A DNA stretch of 64,000 bases from Mitsuokella multacida DSM 20544 (GCF_000155955.1 NZ_GG697142.2:157646-221645), one strand, 5' to 3'; positions 35,063 to 43,516 are shown, counted from the stretch's first letter. Program-made: numbers and translations. The notes: generated by a model from the sequence alone, not told the origin.

Positions 35063-35836
35063 ATGGATTGCATGGGTGATAATGCGCTTCGCCGTGAGGA
35101 GTGCCAGCCGACGTCGCGTGACTTCCGTCTCGAGAAGAGGATTGAAACGTATTGGAATCAACGCAGTGCGGCGTTCAGCCAGCTGCGCCTGCAGGAAGCA
35201 GCCGGGCCGAATGGAGAGGCCTGGCGTACGCTGCTGCAGGAACATCTGCCGGATCGGCGGCTCTCTATCCTCGATATCGGCACAGGAGCGGGCTTTTTCC
35301 CGCTGCTGCTCGCGCCACTCGGGCACGAAGTCATCGGCGTGGATCTCTCGGAAAAGATGGTGCAGGAAGCGCGGAAGAACTGTCTTGCGGCGGGCGTCCC
35401 GGCACGTTTCCGGAAGATGGACGCACAGGCGCTGGATTTCGCGGATGAGAGCTTCGATGTCATCTTGAGCCGCAACCTGACGTGGACGCTGCCGGACGTG
35501 ATGGAGGCCTATCGGGAATGGCATCGTGTATTGCGCCCGCAGGGAATCATCCTGAACTTCGATTCTGATTATGGCTGCAAGACCTTTACAAAGACGAAGG
35601 ATGCGGACCATGTCCATGCCAGCCTCTCGCAGGAGACGCTCACTGCCTGCAATGACATCAAGCATCAGCTGCACATCAGCCAGCATCGCCGCCCGTTCTG
35701 GGATGCACGCTTCCTGGATTCTCTCGGGATGGAGGTCTCTGTCGATGCGGACATCGCTCCGCGCGTGCAGCGCGACCCGTCCATGCACTATGATGATGTC
35801 GCTGTTTTCGGCATCCATGCGAAGAAATCTTCTTGA
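35063..35836 (+). CDS. Class I SAM-dependent methyltransferase
   Basis: A 257-residue cytosolic methyltransferase. Motif I is ILDIGTGAGFFPLLLAPLG (about residues 70-88), the ribose-binding acid lies in VIGVDLSEKMVQEA, and motif IV/post-I is ARFRKMDAQALDFADESFDVILSRNLTWTLPD. The acceptor is not known. It stands divergent from the peptide/nickel-type ABC operon with a mirrored promoter, so the two are probably controlled together. A role in making or altering the imported ligand (for example a metal chelator) is possible but only inferred. Start ATG 35063 has AAAGAGG upstream. Confidence 0.88.
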   Translation: MDCMGDNALRREECQPTSRDFRLEKRIETYWNQRSAAFSQLRLQEAAGPNGEAWRTLLQEHLPDRRLSILDIGTGAGFFPLLLAPLGHEVIGVDLSEKMVQEARKNCLAAGVPARFRKMDAQALDFADESFDVILSRNLTWTLPDVMEAYREWHRVLRPQGIILNFDSDYGCKTFTKTKDADHVHASLSQETLTACNDIKHQLHISQHRRPFWDARFLDSLGMEVSVDADIAPRVQRDPSMHYDDVAVFGIHAKKSS

Positions 35837-35864
35837 AATCCTCTTGAATGGGGCAGGATGTTCT

Positions 35865-35892
35865 AAAAAGGCTTGATTCGTCAAGCCTTTTT
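35865..35892 (+). terminator. Terminator after the methyltransferase, overlapping the next promoter
   Basis: AAAAAGGCTTGA and TCAAGCCTTTTT pair around TTCG. The -35 box of the following promoter lies in this stem and loop. Confidence 0.88.
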
Positions 35893-35901
35893 CTGTACAA
35901 T
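35873..35901 (+). promoter_or_regulatory. Promoter of the second permease-ATPase pair
   Basis: TTGATT (35873-35878), 17 bases, TACAAT (35896-35901). The -35 box is inside the terminator hairpin. Confidence 0.65.
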
Positions 35902-35909
35902 GGAAAGTA

Positions 35910-35933
35910 TGTTAACACTTTGCCAGACTAAAG
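35910..35933 (+). promoter_or_regulatory. Shared element, copy 2: TGTTAAC-A-CTTT-N8-AAAG
   Basis: It begins 8 bases after the -10 box, the same position as copy 1 (28986-29009). The fixed bases are TGTTAAC, CTTT and TAAAG. Confidence 0.55.
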
Positions 35934-35960
35934 GAATATCCGCAAGGGAGAATCATAAGA

Positions 35961-36605
35961 ATGGATAATCTGCTCAATACGATATTACAGATGCTGGAGG
36001 GCTCCGAGATCACGCTCGAGATCTTCTTCGTCACGCTGGTCATCGCCCTGCCGCTCGGCATGATGGCGGCGCTCGGCAGGCTTTCGAAGTGGAGGCCGCT
36101 CAGTGCCTTCATGGAGTTCTATATCTGGCTCATGCGCGGCACGCCGCTGATGCTGCAGCTGCTCTTCGTCTACTTCGCGCTGCCGATGATCGGCATCCGC
36201 CTGCCGGACATCGCGGCGGCACTCCTGGCTTTCACGCTCAACTACGCGGCGTACTTCGCGGAGATCTTCCGTGCGGGCATCCAGTCGGTGCCGAAGGGGC
36301 AGTACGAGGCCGCCAGGACGCTTGGCATGAACTACACGCAGACGATGCGCCGCATCATCCTGCCGCAGGTCATCCGCATCGTCCTGCCGCCGGTCTCGAA
36401 TGAGACGATCAACCTCGTCAAGGATACGTCGCTCATCTACATCCTCGCGATGAACGACCTGCTGCGCGTCGCCCGCACGATCGTACAGCGCGAATTCGAC
36501 ATGACGCCGTTTCTCATCGCCGGTGTATTCTACCTCGCGATGACGTTCGTGCTGACCTGGATGTTCAAGAAATTGGAGGCCTACTATGGCAAATACGACA
36601 AATAA
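35961..36605 (+). CDS. Amino-acid ABC transporter permease (HisM/GlnP type), second system
   Basis: A 214-residue inner-membrane permease. The family motif [18 protein letters not shown] is near residue 58, and the EAA loop is [32 protein letters not shown]. It has about five helices. ATG 35961 follows AAGGGAGAATC. It overlaps the ATPase gene by 20 bases. No binding protein is encoded beside it; the lone lipoprotein at 29032-29838 is the likely partner. Confidence 0.92.
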   Translation: MDNLLNTILQMLEGSEITLEIFFVTLVIALPLGMMAALGRLSKWRPLSAFMEFYIWLMRGTPLMLQLLFVYFALPMIGIRLPDIAAALLAFTLNYAAYFAEIFRAGIQSVPKGQYEAARTLGMNYTQTMRRIILPQVIRIVLPPVSNETINLVKDTSLIYILAMNDLLRVARTIVQREFDMTPFLIAGVFYLAMTFVLTWMFKKLEAYYGKYDK

Positions 36606-37371
36606 TGATGCGCAGGTCATGCTGCGCATGCACGATATCCACAAGTCATTCGGTGACCTCGCCGTCCTCAAGGGCATCGACGTGGAGGTCCGCCGCGGCG
36701 AAGTCCTCGCGATCATCGGACCGTCCGGCTCCGGCAAGAGCACACTATTGCGCTGCATCAACAAGCTCGAGACGATTGACTCGGGCTCCATCGAGATCGA
36801 GGGCGAGTTCCTGGCCGACACGGATGAGAACGGCGTGGCAGAGTACGCCGACGTCAAGAAGGCGCGGGAGATCCTCTCGCACACGGGCATGGTCTTCCAG
36901 CAGTTCAACCTCTTCCCGCATATGACGGTGCTCGAGAATCTCATCGAGGCGCCCATCCAGGTCAAGGGCATGAAGAAAGCGGAGATCCTGCCGTATGCCA
37001 AGGAGCTCTTAGAGAAGGTCGGCCTCGCGGACCGCGCGGACTACTATCCGTCGCAGCTCTCGGGCGGCCAGCAGCAGCGTGTGGCCATCGCGCGCGCCCT
37101 CTGCATGAAGCCGGACATCATGCTCTTCGACGAGCCGACCTCGGCGCTCGACCCGGAACTCACGGGCGAGGTCCTCAAGACGATGCGGGAGCTCGCGGAA
37201 GAGCGCATGACGATGGTCGTCGTCACGCATGAGATGGCGTTTGCGCGCGAGGCGGCCAGCCAGGTCATCTTCATGGCAGATGGTACGATCGTCGAGCAGG
37301 GCGAGCCGGAGGCGTTCTTCGCGCATCCGAAGGAGGAGCGCACGAAGGCCTTCCTGCAGAACATGCTTTGA
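36586..37371 (+). CDS. Amino-acid ABC transporter ATP-binding protein (GlnQ type), second system
   Basis: A 261-residue ATPase. A short extra N-terminus ([12 protein letters not shown]) precedes [23 protein letters not shown]. Walker A is [10 protein letters not shown]-loop [12 protein letters not shown], signature LSGGQQQR, Walker [15 protein letters not shown], switch His in VTHEMAF. It is somewhat longer than the usual 240 residues because of the N-terminal extension and an insertion after [25 protein letters not shown]. It is coupled to the permease by overlap and followed by a terminator. Confidence 0.93.
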   Translation: MANTTNNDAQVMLRMHDIHKSFGDLAVLKGIDVEVRRGEVLAIIGPSGSGKSTLLRCINKLETIDSGSIEIEGEFLADTDENGVAEYADVKKAREILSHTGMVFQQFNLFPHMTVLENLIEAPIQVKGMKKAEILPYAKELLEKVGLADRADYYPSQLSGGQQQRVAIARALCMKPDIMLFDEPTSALDPELTGEVLKTMRELAEERMTMVVVTHEMAFAREAASQVIFMADGTIVEQGEPEAFFAHPKEERTKAFLQNML

Positions 37372-37382
37372 CACTTGATGTT

Positions 37383-37420
37383 GAACAAAAAAGGAGCGAG
37401 TGATCGCTCCTTTTTTGTTC
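37383..37420. terminator. Terminator after the second permease-ATPase pair
   Basis: GGAGCGA and TCGCTCC around GTGA, extended by GAACAAAAAA and TTTTTTGTTC on both sides. Symmetrical, so it works in either direction. Confidence 0.92.
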
Positions 37421-37438
37421 CTGGCGGCAGAACTTTTC

Positions 37439-37467
37439 TTGATTTTTTCAGGATTACGGTGGATAAT
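37439..37467 (+). promoter_or_regulatory. Probable promoter of the amidase gene
   Basis: TTGATT (37439-37444), 17 bases, GATAAT (37462-37467), about 85 bases before the start. Confidence 0.55.
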
Positions 37468-37553
37468 AAAACGTAGAATGCCTGCGCGGCGGCCGACGCA
37501 TGATCTGGATTGACCGCGGGAAGCGTGAGGCACATGGAAATTGGAGGGGTCTT

Positions 37554-38942
37554 ATGAAGCGCATACTGTTCTTGTTATCTGTCATCGCCGTCATGCTATT
37601 GCCGATGGCAGGCGTCTCGGCGGCCTCGTCTGATTTCAGCGAGCGCGTGAGCGGCATGGCGGAGATCACGGCGGTCCGCGTCAACAGTGGCTCGGACAAG
37701 ATCCGCATCGTCGTCGATGCGAGCAAGCCGGTCCGCTATACGACGATGACGCTGAAGAATCCGGACCGCGTCATCGTCGACATCCAGGGGGCCTGGCTTT
37801 CTGCCAAGGTCAAGCGCGAGATTGCGGTCAGCAGCCGTTTTGTCAACGACATCCGCATCGGCCAGTTCAACAAGAATACGGTGCGCCTCGTCGTCGAGAA
37901 CAAGGTCGGCAGCAGCAACTACAAGATTTTCCCGCTGACGGGCGGCACAGTGCCGGGGCGCGTCGTGCTCGACTTCGGCAATCTGAGCGACAGCTCGAAG
38001 GCCGTGATCGCTGTGCCGGATGTGCAGCAGAAACCCAGCACTACCGGCAGCAGTTCGGTGAGCACGACAAAGCCCACGACACCTGCCACGAGCCAGACGC
38101 AGGAATCAAAGCCTGCGACGAAGCCTGCGGTGAAGCCATCGGATTCCTCGAGCACATCGAGTACACAGACGACAAAGCCCGCGACAACTCCGGTGACGAA
38201 GCCTTCGAGCTCTTCGAGCACGGAGGACATCGACGGCCCGGCCAAGGAGGCCGCCGGTACGGCGACGGATACGGGCAAGGATTCGAGCAAGAATACAGGC
38301 AGTAATGCCGGCAATACGCCTGCCATCACGGATGACACGGATGCCGACATCGCCGCGCTGACGGGGCTCAAGGGACGCAAGATCACGATCGATGCCGGCC
38401 ACGGCGGCAATGACTCCGGCGCAATCGGGCCGACGGGCGTCATGGAGAAGAGCGTGACGCTGCGCATCGCCAACGAATTGCGCCGGCTGCTCGTGGCCGA
38501 TGGTGCGACGGTCTACATGACGCGCACGACGGACACGGAAGTCTCGCCGAAGGGCGCCAACGCTTCGGATATCGAGGAGCTTCAGGCGCGCTGTGATGTC
38601 GCGAACAACACGAAGTCCGACATCTTCATCTCGATCCACATGGATTCGTTCTCGAGCGGTGCGGCGAAGGGAACGACGGGCTACTACTACTCGCTCGGCT
38701 CGCAGCGCTCGCGCGACCTTGCAGACAAGGTGCGCCAGGGCGTCATCGACCAGATCGGCACGCAGAGCCGCGGCACACAGAGCTGCAACTTCTACGTTGT
38801 CAAGCACACGGATATGCCGGCGACGCTCGTCGAGGTGGCCTTCATCTCGAACCCGCAGGAAGAGCAGCTGCTCAACAGCGAGGAAGGCATCGAGAAAGCC
38901 GCACAGGGCATTGCCGACGGCATTGCCGATTACTTTGGTTGA
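37554..38942 (+). CDS. N-acetylmuramoyl-L-alanine amidase with AMIN domain (AmiC type)
   Basis: A 462-residue exported peptidoglycan hydrolase that cuts the bond between muramic acid and L-Ala. A signal peptide (residues 1-25, ending VSAAS) is followed by an AMIN domain (about 30-145). A long Ser/Thr/Lys/Pro-rich linker (about 155-265) leads to a zinc amidase_3 domain. Zinc ligands are His283 in DAGHGG, the Glu in VMEKSV and the His in ISIHMD; the catalytic Glu is in LVEVAFISNP. ATG 37554 follows GGAGGGG; the upstream in-frame codon at 37500 lacks one. The AMIN domain usually directs such enzymes to the septum. Confidence 0.93.
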   Translation: MKRILFLLSVIAVMLLPMAGVSAASSDFSERVSGMAEITAVRVNSGSDKIRIVVDASKPVRYTTMTLKNPDRVIVDIQGAWLSAKVKREIAVSSRFVNDIRIGQFNKNTVRLVVENKVGSSNYKIFPLTGGTVPGRVVLDFGNLSDSSKAVIAVPDVQQKPSTTGSSSVSTTKPTTPATSQTQESKPATKPAVKPSDSSSTSSTQTTKPATTPVTKPSSSSSTEDIDGPAKEAAGTATDTGKDSSKNTGSNAGNTPAITDDTDADIAALTGLKGRKITIDAGHGGNDSGAIGPTGVMEKSVTLRIANELRRLLVADGATVYMTRTTDTEVSPKGANASDIEELQARCDVANNTKSDIFISIHMDSFSSGAAKGTTGYYYSLGSQRSRDLADKVRQGVIDQIGTQSRGTQSCNFYVVKHTDMPATLVEVAFISNPQEEQLLNSEEGIEKAAQGIADGIADYFG

Positions 38943-38967
38943 GTCTGCTTAGAGAGCAGATGAGCAT

Positions 38968-38999
38968 GGCAGGGCATGGAAACATGCCCTGCCTCGTCT
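38968..38999 (+). terminator. Perfect 11-bp hairpin after the amidase gene
   Basis: GGCAGGGCATG and CATGCCCTGCC close a GAAA tetraloop; TCGTCTTT follows, a weak T-run. Confidence 0.65.
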
Positions 39000-39057
39000 T
39001 TCCCGGCAGTCCGGGGAGATTCAGACAGGAAGAGAAGAGAAAGGGAAGGTAAGATTC

Positions 39058-40263
39058 TTGGAACAGGAAATGAAACAGATGGACATGGCGCCGGAGGAGA
39101 GTCTGGAGCAGATGGTGCAGGAAGGCGTGGAGGAGCGCAAGCGGCAGCTGCGCCGCCACAAGCTGCCCGAGAAGGCGACGCTTGCGTCAATGCTCACGGC
39201 GATGACGAAGGCAGAGCTCGACGACATCCGCTTCAACCTCAATGTGACGGGCGCGAGCTCCCTCAAAAAGGCGGAGCTCATCGAGCGCCTCTGCCCGGCC
39301 ATCACGGCCTTTGCGGAGCGCTGGATGATGTCGCTCTTAGAAGAGGAGTATCAGCTCTTCCGGAATCTTGCGGCAAATGGCGGCAAGTCCGAGGCGCTCA
39401 GCGATGAGGATGACCGGCTCGACTACCTGCGCGGCCTCGGCTTCCTCTCCTGCGGCATGGCGAATGAGACGCTCATCTGGTTCATGCCGGAAGAGGTGCT
39501 TGCCGTATTCAGTCAGATGGATACAGAAGCATTCCACGAGAGGGTGCTGCGCAACACCAAGGTGGCGCGCCTCGCTGCCGGCTTGCTCTACGCTTACGGC
39601 TATCTGAACTACGAGCAGCTGTTCGAGAAGGTCTGCGCGCATCTGACGGAAGAGGAGCGTTCCCGCGTGACTTTCGCGGACTTCGTCGGCATCCTGCTCA
39701 ACGCGTCCTGCTGGAAGAACACGGTCGTCGCTCTGCCGCAGGGCGTCAAGTACTACACGCTGATCGACGAGGAGGAACTGGAGAACGAGCAGCTGCGCCG
39801 CTCGGATCTCGACTTTGCTGACCTCACGTATGAGGAAGCATGGGCCGCCGGTGCGGATTCCTACACGCCGGACACGCCACCTTGCCGCGCGCTCATCCAG
39901 TTCTTCATGCAGGCGCACGGCTATGGTGTGCTCAAGGCAGCCGATGTGGCCGGTGAGATCATCATCCTGCTCCAGAACGGCGGCTCGCTGCAGGAAGCCG
40001 TGGATTACCTCGATGAGATCGGGCTCATGAAGGATGAAGACAAGGCAGATGCGATCATCCCGCTGCTGGCCGCGCTCAACAATGCGACGCGCCTCTGGCC
40101 GCTCAAGGGCCATACGCCGGAGGACCTCATGGCCATGACGGGAGAGGGGCGCGTCATCCCGTTCGACAAAGTGCACAAGGCAAGGGTCGGCCGCAATGAT
40201 CCCTGCCCGTGCGGCAGCGGCAAGAAGTACAAGAACTGCTGCCTGCGCAAGGATGAGCAATGA
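39058..40263 (+). CDS. SEC-C zinc-motif protein of unknown function
   Basis: A 401-residue soluble protein. An acidic N-terminus leads to a SAP/Rho-N-like helical patch (MTKAELDDIRFNLNVTGASSLKKAELIERL, about residues 48-78). A long, mostly helical middle has no motif I recognise. The C-terminal SEC-C zinc tail, [19 protein letters not shown], is almost the same as the end of SecA in this window. TTG 39058 is the start, with AAGGGAAGGT upstream. Its stop overlaps the MATE gene start (ATGA). SEC-C tails bind zinc and, in SecA, SecB or ribosomes; the role here is unknown. Confidence 0.8.
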   Translation: MEQEMKQMDMAPEESLEQMVQEGVEERKRQLRRHKLPEKATLASMLTAMTKAELDDIRFNLNVTGASSLKKAELIERLCPAITAFAERWMMSLLEEEYQLFRNLAANGGKSEALSDEDDRLDYLRGLGFLSCGMANETLIWFMPEEVLAVFSQMDTEAFHERVLRNTKVARLAAGLLYAYGYLNYEQLFEKVCAHLTEEERSRVTFADFVGILLNASCWKNTVVALPQGVKYYTLIDEEELENEQLRRSDLDFADLTYEEAWAAGADSYTPDTPPCRALIQFFMQAHGYGVLKAADVAGEIIILLQNGGSLQEAVDYLDEIGLMKDEDKADAIIPLLAALNNATRLWPLKGHTPEDLMAMTGEGRVIPFDKVHKARVGRNDPCPCGSGKKYKNCCLRKDEQ

Positions 40264-41618
40264 GCAGTCCGGCAAAGCACATGCAGTATAAGCAGAAGGC
40301 CAGGCGCTTCTTCTCCGTCCTGCTGCCGATCTTCGTCACGCAGGTCGCGCTGACGGCGACAGGCTTCTTCGATACCGTCATGTCGGGCCATGTCAGCGAG
40401 CAGGACCTCGCCGGTGTCGCGGTCGGCTCGAATCTCTTCATGCCGTTCTTCGGCTCCTTCCTCGGCATCATCTCGGTCCTGACGCCGACCATCGCCCAGC
40501 TGCACGGCGCGGGCAGGCAGGAGCGCATCGGCTTCGTGGTCCGCCAGGGGTTCTACTGGTCGCTTGGCCTTGCGGGCGCCTTCCTGCTTCTCGGCATCCT
40601 CTTCGTGCCGACCATCCTCGAGTTCCTCGCGCTCGAGCCCAAGGTCGAGCGGGTGGCTGCAGGCTATCTGGCCGCCATCGCCTTCGGCATCGTGCCGATC
40701 TTCCTCGCCGGTGTGCTGCGCAATCTCATCGATGCGCACGGCTACACGCGATTGACGATGGTTATCACGCTTGTGACGGTGCCAATCAACGTCATAGCCA
40801 ACTACATCTTCATGTACGGCACCCTCGGCATCCCCGCCTTCGGCGGCATCGGTGCCGGCATCGGTTCAGCCATTGCCTTCTCGCTGAACCTCCTGTTCAA
40901 CGCGATCGTGGTCGTCACCGTCGAGCCGTTCCGCAGCTATCACATCTTCCGCAGCCTGCCGCGGCCGGACCTTGCCGAATGGAAGCGGTCGCTTTCGCTC
41001 GGCATCCCAATCGGTAGCACGATGTTCTGCGAGCAGAGCATCTTCAGTGCTGTCGGACTCTTCATGACGGTCTACGGCACGACGGTCGTCGCGGCGCATC
41101 AGGCGGCGATGAACTTCACGACGCTCGTCTACATGATCCCGCTCTCGGCCAGCATGACGCTGACCATCCTCGTCGGCTTCGAGATCGGCGCGCGGCGCAG
41201 CGAGGAGGCGGCGGCCTACATCCGCCTCGGCCGGCTCCTGACCTTCGTATTCGAGGGCAGCCTGGCCATTCTGCTCGTGCAGTTCCGCGAGACGATTGCC
41301 GCGCTCTACACCTCGAGCCCCGATGTGCAGGAGCTTTTGGTCGTCTTCCTAGTCTTCGCCGTGTTCCTGCAGCTTGCCGACAGCATCGATGCGCCGCTGC
41401 AGGGGGCCCTGCGCGGCTACAAGGACGTGCACGTGACCTTCCTGCTCGCCGTCATCTCCTACTGGGTCATCGGCCTGCCGGCAGGCTGGCTCATCGCCAA
41501 CTACACGTCGGTCGGACCTTACGGCTATTGGTGCGGCCTGATCATCGGCATCGCCTTCGGCGCCATCTTCCTCTCCCTACGCCTGCGCGCCGTGCAGAAG
41601 CGCTATCAGGGAGCATGA
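40260..41618 (+). CDS. MATE-family multidrug/Na+ antiporter
   Basis: A 452-residue inner-membrane exporter with twelve predicted helices in two similar halves. Family features are LPIFVTQVALTATGFFDTVMSGHVSEQDLAGVAVGSNLF in the first half and GIPIGSTMFCEQSIFSAVGLFM, with AAHQAAMNF, at the start of the second. Length matches NorM-type proteins. Start ATG 40260 overlaps the SEC-C gene by 4 bases, so the two are probably one unit, although no functional link is known. A terminator follows. Confidence 0.93.
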   Translation: MSSPAKHMQYKQKARRFFSVLLPIFVTQVALTATGFFDTVMSGHVSEQDLAGVAVGSNLFMPFFGSFLGIISVLTPTIAQLHGAGRQERIGFVVRQGFYWSLGLAGAFLLLGILFVPTILEFLALEPKVERVAAGYLAAIAFGIVPIFLAGVLRNLIDAHGYTRLTMVITLVTVPINVIANYIFMYGTLGIPAFGGIGAGIGSAIAFSLNLLFNAIVVVTVEPFRSYHIFRSLPRPDLAEWKRSLSLGIPIGSTMFCEQSIFSAVGLFMTVYGTTVVAAHQAAMNFTTLVYMIPLSASMTLTILVGFEIGARRSEEAAAYIRLGRLLTFVFEGSLAILLVQFRETIAALYTSSPDVQELLVVFLVFAVFLQLADSIDAPLQGALRGYKDVHVTFLLAVISYWVIGLPAGWLIANYTSVGPYGYWCGLIIGIAFGAIFLSLRLRAVQKRYQGA

Positions 41619-41632
41619 ACATACGAGCAATA

Positions 41633-41663
41633 AAAAATCGGCCTGGATTCGGCCGATTTTTTC
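41633..41663. terminator. Terminator after the MATE gene
   Basis: AAAAAATCGGCC and GGCCGATTTTTT around TGGATTC; works in both directions. Confidence 0.92.
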
Positions 41664-41771
41664 TATTTTCATATAGTTTTCAGGAGCAACCAGTTGTTTT
41701 CAAGTTTCGCCTGCTATGATAAGACTGTAAGCAGAGAACAAGAGACGGTCCATCGTCTGGAGGGAATCGAT

Positions 41772-42665
41772 ATGAAAGCAGCACAAGAAATGCCAGAAAC
41801 CTACATAGAGCCGTTGAAACAGTCGAAGAAGAGTGCACGCCATCTCGCGCGTTCGTTCCGCAAATTCAAGCCGGAGCAGTTCTCCCACCGCATCACGGGG
41901 GCGAGCCGGTGGATGCGCAGCCTGACGGCCGCCGTCATGATGATCATGGCCGTACTCGCGCCAATCCACGTACTGCCGACTTATGCAGCACCGGTGGACC
42001 CGGAGGAGAGCGTCAGCCCAATCGTGACCGTGGCGAGTGCAGCGGACCTGCGCCAGCTGCGCGGCGACAAGAAGCTCGCGCGCAAGGAGCAGAGCCGCCT
42101 TCTGGCACTGGCACTGCGCCGCAAGGCTGCGCTGGCCGAGCCGGAGGTCACGGCGGACATGCGGACGCTTGAGCGCTCGTCGGCCAAGCTTCAGGGGCTG
42201 GACTACCGCCTCAAGAGCACAGACAGCCTGGCCCGCAAGATCACGAGCGATGCCGATGAGGATCAGGTGAGCCTCGCTACGGCTGCCGCAGGCATCAGCG
42301 ACGTCCTGCGCTACACGCTGACCTGCTCCGATGCAGACTACAGCACGATGGTGCCGCAGGCGATGGCCGCACTGACCGAGAAGGGCTACCGCGTCGAGAA
42401 GTTCCGCAATGCCTGGGGCGGCAAGTTCTATCAGGGCGTCAACGTCCACCTCATGAGTCCGGCGGGCGTGCGCGTCGAGCTGCAGTTCCACACGCCGCAG
42501 TCGTTCGCGGTCAAGCAGGCATCGCATGCCGTCTATGAGATCCGCCGCAATCCGGCTTCCTCGGCTGAGGAAGTAGAGGAGGCGACGCGCCTGAGCATCG
42601 CCTACAACGCAGCGGTCGTCGTGCCAGAGGGTGCGCGCGCAATCCACTGGCCAGTAGCGGCCTGA
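41772..42665 (+). CDS. RelA/SpoT-domain nucleotidyltransferase with N-terminal export or anchor segment
   Basis: A 297-residue protein. Residues 1-48 are basic and polar. Residues about 49-68 are hydrophobic (LTAAVMMIMAVLAPIHVLP), ending YAAP at 71-74, which looks like a signal peptidase site. Residues 85-140 are helical and charged. Residues 141-260 match the alarmone-synthetase fold by pattern: R146, K148, S152 and K156 in YRLKSTDSLARKI; D177 and R180 in ISDVLRYT; Y220 in KFYQGVNVHLMSP; E236 and Q238 in VELQFHT. These are the substrate- and Mg-binding residues of RelA-type (p)ppGpp synthetases; the usual GYxSxH His is Asn224. No hydrolase or ACT domain. If exported, it recalls the secreted ATP nucleotide 3'-pyrophosphokinase of Streptomyces. 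ATG 41772 has GGAGGG 8 bases upstream. Confidence 0.72.
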   Translation: MKAAQEMPETYIEPLKQSKKSARHLARSFRKFKPEQFSHRITGASRWMRSLTAAVMMIMAVLAPIHVLPTYAAPVDPEESVSPIVTVASAADLRQLRGDKKLARKEQSRLLALALRRKAALAEPEVTADMRTLERSSAKLQGLDYRLKSTDSLARKITSDADEDQVSLATAAAGISDVLRYTLTCSDADYSTMVPQAMAALTEKGYRVEKFRNAWGGKFYQGVNVHLMSPAGVRVELQFHTPQSFAVKQASHAVYEIRRNPASSAEEVEEATRLSIAYNAAVVVPEGARAIHWPVAA

Positions 42666-42703
42666 TGCGCCTTCATGCGCCTTCGCAAAGCCTCTCCTGA
42701 TGG

Positions 42704-42732
42704 TTTACAACGGACAGGAAATCAAGGATAAT
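42704..42732 (+). promoter_or_regulatory. Probable promoter of the hemolysin III-type gene
   Basis: TTTACA (42704-42709), 17 bases, GATAAT (42727-42732). Confidence 0.55.
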
Positions 42733-42779
42733 GGGAGAGTCGAATGATATGATCCTCACATGAGAGGGGAGGCTTTTAC

Positions 42780-43466
42780 ATGATAAAACACACGGCTGCC
42801 TTAAAGGCACCTGTCACACTAGAAGAGATACTCAATGCGGTCACGCATGGCGTGGGCGCGGCGCTCGCGGTGGCGGCGCTCATCGGCATGTTGGTCTATT
42901 ATGCGGATGGCGGCGTCTGGCACACGACGAGCTGCCTCGTCTACGGCATCTCGCTGATCCTGCTGTATCTCGCTTCGACGCTTTACCACAGCTTCACGAA
43001 TCTCAAGGTCAAGTCGGTCTTCAAGGTCATCGACCACGCGGCCATCTTCGTGCTGATCGCGGGCAACTACACGCCGTTTGCACTGATCCCGCTGCACGGC
43101 AGCTTCGGCTGGACCATCTTTGGCCTCGTCTGGGGCATGGCGCTCGTCGGCATCGTTTTCCAGTGCTTTGCGGCGAAGCGCTTCCGCATCGTGCGCACGC
43201 TCTGCTATCTCGGCATGGGCTGGTTTGCCGTCTTCATGGTCAAGCCGCTCTTGGAGACGCTGCCAATCGAGGCCATCTGGTGGCTCGTCGCTGGCGGCCT
43301 CTGCTACTCGGTTGGCGCAATCTTCTACCTGGCGCGCCGCCTGCCCTACAGCCACGTCATCTGGCACCTCTTCGTCATGGGCGGCAGCGCCATCCACTTC
43401 TACACGGTATTCCACTTCGTGCTGCCACTGCCAGAAGTCGTGCGCTCAGCCATCGCGATGATCTGA
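42780..43466 (+). CDS. Hemolysin III/PAQR-family membrane protein
   Basis: A 228-residue seven-helix membrane protein. The conserved patches are EEILNAVTHGVGAALA near the start, ASTLYHSF, KVIDHAAIFVLIAGNYTPF and, near the end, IWHLFVMGGSAIHFY, whose Ser, His and Asp residues form the metal site of the PAQR superfamily. Some members were named for haemolysis; others affect membrane fluidity or lipid composition. The actual role is not established. Start ATG 42780 follows GAGGGGAGG. It converges on rpsT through a shared terminator. Confidence 0.92.
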   Translation: MIKHTAALKAPVTLEEILNAVTHGVGAALAVAALIGMLVYYADGGVWHTTSCLVYGISLILLYLASTLYHSFTNLKVKSVFKVIDHAAIFVLIAGNYTPFALIPLHGSFGWTIFGLVWGMALVGIVFQCFAAKRFRIVRTLCYLGMGWFAVFMVKPLLETLPIEAIWWLVAGGLCYSVGAIFYLARRLPYSHVIWHLFVMGGSAIHFYTVFHFVLPLPEVVRSAIAMI

Positions 43467-43485
43467 GCTCCTATATTGAGACACG

Positions 43486-43516
43486 AAAAAGACCCGCTCC
43501 GAAGAGCGGGCCTTTT
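43486..43516. terminator. Bidirectional terminator between the hemolysin III-type gene and rpsT
   Basis: CCCGCTC and GAGCGGG around CGAA, with an A-run before and a T-run after and one mismatch in the flank. Confidence 0.85.
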
